A stretch of DNA of 40,435 bases from Ichthyophthirius multifiliis (lineage: Eukaryota > Ciliophora > Oligohymenophorea > Hymenostomatida): NCBI RefSeq assembly GCF_000220395.1, contig NW_004086422.1, positions 1-40,435 of the forward strand, written 5' to 3'. Shown here in pieces: positions 37,201 to 40,435 of the stretch (positions are counted from its first letter, which is position 1; every line of letters starts with the position of its first letter). A model generated the notes under the pieces. That model did not search any database, had not been told where the DNA came from, and was given only the letters and a program-made list of their open reading frames with translations. Made by a program: the position numbers and the translations under genes.

Positions 37201-37525
37201 ACATCATTAATGTTTAGGAATTATTTTTATCTGCTTTTTTATATAGATATGTAAAATTTTCATATAAATTATTTTCTTTAATTTAATTTTGGATATTTTT
37301 TATTTAAAAATCATCTAAAAATAAAAATTTTTCATTTTCATTTAATATTAATTATTTATGAATATTTTCAATATCAAAAATATAAAATAATTGTTCAATT
37401 TCGCCTCTTATTTATTTCTAAAATTAAAACCTTTTTGAATTACTTAATTTTTGATAGTATTAAAATTTATTTAAAAATGCACATTATTATGATAATGTAA
37501 ATAAAAAATAATGATTTATTTTCAT
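34244..37525 (-). CDS. Very large helical protein, function unknown
   Basis: Intron-less coding from ATG at 37525 to TGA at 34244, about 1,094 residues, open only in the ciliate code. The sequence is almost entirely alpha-helical (Leu, Ile, Asn, Lys, Phe, Glu, Gln) in loosely repeated pairs of helices, for example SWIFYVLNRFLLKNEKLQ, QKLLLLAFHVYDVNDYQ, LFLVRFLLQAGVQIKKEL and VSDLVEILRTSQKIRVKVYQ. This recalls FASTK/RAP-type or other alpha-solenoid RNA-binding proteins of organelles; the Phe-rich basic N-terminus (MKINHYFLF...YYQKLSNSKRF) would allow mitochondrial import. No RAP domain or PPR signature is clear, so I leave it unnamed. The frame slips three times in the same direction, near 36885, 36740 and 35927, each in an A/T run, and the first and last parts are back in one frame. 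Confidence 0.65.
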
Positions 37526-37689
37526 TTTTTGATTAAACAAAAGTAATTATATTTATTTTTAGCTTTATTTAATTTATTAACTTTTTTAATAAAACAAAAT
37601 AAACCCATAATAAATTTAAATTAAATATAATTAAATATTAAAAAAAATAGCAAAATATAAAATAAATGAAAAAACTTGTATTTATATTT
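37526..37689. other. Short divergent spacer
   Basis: Between the start of the large helical gene and the foldable GC-richer block. A TATA-like TATTTATATTT at 37677-37688 lies just before that block. Confidence 0.4.
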
Positions 37690-37699
37690 GAAAAACACG

Positions 37700-37950
37700 G
37701 ATAATAGCTTTATCAAGTATTTTGCAAAAAAGAAAGATTAAGCAAGCATCTAAAATATACAGTCTCTACTTAATGGAGATATAACTTGTATAGATGCGAT
37801 CCGATAAAAAAGTATTGGTTTGAGGTTGAGCTTGCTCCCTCACTAATATACCATACTATATTCCTACGCCTGGATCATATAGGACCTCATGGACCTGTTG
37901 GTTTCAGGCCAAACCATAGGAAAGGACAAACCTAAAAATATATACTTTAT
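37700..37950. ncRNA. Probable structured non-coding RNA, class unknown
   Basis: This block has clearly more G and C than anything nearby, is not open in any frame with sensible composition, and folds locally. GCATCTA (37746-37752) pairs with TAGATGC (37791-37797), enclosing TATAC/GTATA and a TCTC...GAGA hairpin. TGAGG with GAGCTTGCTC and CCTCA (37821-37842) forms a tight hairpin closed by a CTTG tetraloop. GGACCTG pairs with CAGGCC across TTGGTTT (37891-37910). GGTTTG (37817-37822) can pair with CAAACC (37927-37932), bracketing the middle. A T8 run at about 37952-37959 could be a Pol III terminator if transcribed from the plus strand; T6 at 37726-37731 would serve the minus strand. I could not match SRP, RNase P, U-snRNA or telomerase RNA signatures. 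Confidence 0.5.
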
Positions 37951-37951
37951 A

Positions 37952-37960
37952 TTTTTTTTA
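37952..37960 (+). terminator. Candidate Pol III T-run terminator
   Basis: A run of T just after the foldable block; T runs are common in this AT-rich DNA, so it counts only together with the structure. Confidence 0.25.
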
Positions 37961-38111
37961 TTATAGACTTACACTTTTATATAATTAAATTTTTAACTTA
38001 AACATATATTATATTTATATATATACGCGTATATATTAATAAAGAAAGAAGTATTACTTTTCAATTTTTTTATATTTTATAATATATAGTTATATTATTT
38101 TTTTATTAAAT

Positions 38112-38979
38112 TCATTATTTTTAGTTTTTATTTATGCTTTTATAAATATTTTAAATCTTTATTTATTCTGGTTATTCTTATATAATATCTTATTGTCTTT
38201 TTCTTTTTTAACCAAAAGTAATTTCTTATTTTCTATAAATATAAATAAATATTTATAATTATTTTATTTATTATAAATAAATAATAATAATATTTACTTC
38301 TCGTTTTATTTATTTTTTTGCTTTTCTTATTTTTATTTTGAATTATATATTTCTTATTTTTAGATGTTATTTCTATAATTTTATTTCGTATTATTTTGAT
38401 TATTATCTTCACCATTTTTAATATTTTTTTAATTTACTTTTTCATCTATATTGCTTTTATTACCTGATAATTAGTTTACTTATTTTTTCAATTATTACTT
38501 ATTTAAATTAGCATTATTTAAATTTGAAATATTTCCTTTGTAAATCAAATAAATTATATAAAATTTAAAATTATTTAAAAAAAAAAAAAATTATATATAT
38601 TTAAACTTTAAAAATTTATTCTTTTGTATAATATTTCATTAAATGAATAAAAAATATTGAAATTTTCAAAATATATTATATAAAAAAAATAATATAATAC
38701 CTTATTTTTTTTAAGAACTTTAAATTTACTTTAAATAAAATTTATTGTTTATTTAAATATTAGTGTTAGGCGAGATATTTTAGGAATTATTATTACCTTC
38801 TTTATTTTCATTTTTAGTTTTATGCTAGTTATTTTTATAATTAGTATGAATCAACTAATTATTTGCATTTTCCGTAGTAACAATATCATCAAATTAATTA
38901 TTTTAAATTTAGTCAGACGAATTATTAGAAACATTTTAATAAGATTTTTATTTATTATTTTTATCTTTAATAATTTTCA

Positions 38980-39021
<42 letters not shown>

Positions 39022-39872
39022 TTTACTACTATTGTTACTATTATTGTTATTATTATTATTTTATCAGTTTTTCTGAAAAAAAGTTTGAAAGTTCTTCAAT
39101 ATTTTATTAATCACTTAACATATTTATACTTTTATTTTACTTTTTTATTCTATTCTAATTTTTGTTTTCTTTATTAATTTTATTTAAACTTTCTACTTAT
39201 TTATTATTTGATTCTTAATTTTTTTTTTTTATTATTTTTGTTTTATTTTTTAATTATTATTATTATCATATAATTTATTTTATATATTCTATGTATTTCT
39301 ATACTCTTAAATTCTTAATAGCCTCATTTTATATTCCTAACATTATACAAGATTTTCTATTCCACCTTCAACTGTAAAAAAGTCATCTATATCAGCTTCA
39401 CAAATTGCTAATTATTTTAATTCTTAATCAACCTCTTCATCATCAATAAAAGAATCATCTAAACTATAAAAATAGTCTGATTTTTGATTTTTTCGAGCAA
39501 TTTATTTTTAAAATGCCAAGTCTCCATATTTACTAATTCTTTGAAATTAATCTTGTGCCAATGAACGCAAAGAATTTTATTTATTTTAAATTTAATTAAT
39601 TGTATCTTTGTTATTTTTTTAATCTTTATTTTTATTAAATACTTTTTTATCTTTTTCTTCAATTATAGTTTCTTCTAAATCTTCACCACTTGATATTAAT
39701 TATTTTTCATTATCTAAATAAGGTAAAAAACCTTCTAAGTCTAATAATTATATATTTTATTTATTAATATTTTTATTATCCAAAAATTTAGATATGTAAC
39801 AAATATTGTTATTTTCTTAATTTTCTGTATTTAATTGTATCCATTCATATTCTTGTTTTTTTATTCATTCAT
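38112..39872 (-). CDS. Gln/Asn-rich acidic protein, function unknown
   Basis: Three exons (39872-38797, 38535-38298, 38232-38112 TGA) give about 478 residues. The N-terminal half is acidic with ordinary composition: EWIQLNTENQENNNICYISK, LLDLEGFLPYLDNEKQ, SLRSLAQDQFQRISKYGDLA, SDYFYSLDDSFIDDEEVDQE and ICEADIDDFFTVEGG. The second half is Gln/Asn/Lys-rich with a Gln run of about 25 written as TAA and interrupted by CAA/TAG (38975-39055). The end is EITFGQKRKRQQDIIQEQ..., with a basic RKR cluster that could be a nuclear localisation signal. The intron 38536-38796 (261 nt) is unusually long here. One-base breaks occur in the T7 run at 39856-39862 and the T12 run at 39219-39230. I recognise no family. 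Confidence 0.65.
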
Positions 39873-40435
39873 TTTTTTATCTTTTTTTAATATATAATTT
39901 GTTTTTGTGTTTTTAATTACTTTGGTTATTTTGTTTTGCTTATTTGTATCTTAAAATTAATGTTTTTTTGTAGTTTTAATTTTTTTATTTAAATTTTAAA
40001 AATAAATAAAAATATTTAACAATTGTATTTTTATAATATTTTATTTTAAATTTGATATTTTGAAAAATTTTCAACATATATTGATTTATTATTATTCTAA
40101 TTGATAGATATTTATATTATTTAAAATTAAATAATGATACAATTGTATAATTATTTAAATATTTTATTTTTCTTATATTTAGATTAAATAGAACAATAGA
40201 TTATTATTTATTATTAAAAAATATGTAAGTATATTATTATATAATTAGATAATCTTATAATGCAATTATAATAGTTAAAAAATTTCTATTATTAGAATTA
40301 ATAATTTAAAAGATATAAAAATAACTATGTATATTATTTTTTTCAAATTAATAAATAATTTAAGTAAAAAAACATTATTTAATATATATATAATAAACAA
40401 AATCTATATATAAAGGTAAAAACAATTTTATTTAT
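39873..40435. other. AT-rich stretch to window end
   Basis: Upstream of the last gene; no coding frame of normal composition and no telomeric repeat, so the window does not end at a chromosome tip. Confidence 0.5.

Overview
The window reads as nuclear (macronuclear) DNA of an oligohymenophorean ciliate. It is roughly 85% A+T, every convincing reading frame uses TAA and TAG as glutamine and stops only at TGA, genes are close together, and most have short AT-rich GT..AG introns (about 32-90 nt, a few longer). This fits Ichthyophthirius multifiliis best, with a Tetrahymena-like relative as the alternative; I cannot run a search to decide. Standard-code ORFs miss nearly all real genes because in-frame TAA/TAG glutamines cut them up, so the gene models here were read by hand under the ciliate code.

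Layout, left to right. 1.5-2.7 kb: tandem CCCH zinc-finger protein (+). 3.0-4.1 kb: cathepsin H-like protease (-). 4.5-5.4 kb: Gln/Asn-rich protein (-). 6.3-8.0 kb: gene fragments, including a decayed Tc1/mariner-like transposase. 9.5-10.4 kb: membrane protein with a basic N-terminus (-). 10.8-12.3 kb: importin-alpha-like ARM protein (+). 12.6-13.7 kb: kinesin motor pseudogene (+). 14.9-16.8 kb: calcium-dependent protein kinase (+). 17.2-18.0 kb: two weak small genes. 18.1-19.6 kb: stand-alone TRPM-type SLOG/LSDAT protein (-). 20.0-20.3 kb: small ORF. 20.5-22.5 kb: two-repeat voltage-gated cation channel (-). 23.0-23.8 kb: RING-like protein (+). 24.3-25.5 kb: FAM13-like protein (+). 25.7-27.0 kb: inositol-polyphosphate 5-phosphatase (+). 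27.3-30.0 kb: pseudokinase with a Gln-rich tail (-). 30.6-31.5 kb: bromodomain protein (+). 32.0-32.6 kb: SFT2 vesicle-transport protein (+). 34.2-37.5 kb: very large helical protein (-). 37.7-37.9 kb: GC-richer, foldable stretch that is probably a structured RNA. 38.1-39.9 kb: Gln/Asn-rich protein (-).

There is no operon logic; neighbours are functionally unrelated, as expected for a ciliate macronucleus. A loose theme is Ca2+ and phosphoinositide signalling: a CDPK, a Ca-type channel, a TRPM-type nucleotide-sensor domain and a 5-phosphatase lie within 12 kb. 

The most notable observations are: a compact channel with two TLDxW pores; a free-standing LSDAT domain; a cathepsin H whose mini-chain motif is conserved; duplicated CCCH fingers that share an intron position; a kinesin fossil; and a set of apparent one-base losses in A/T runs in otherwise good genes, which look more like homopolymer sequencing errors than decay.
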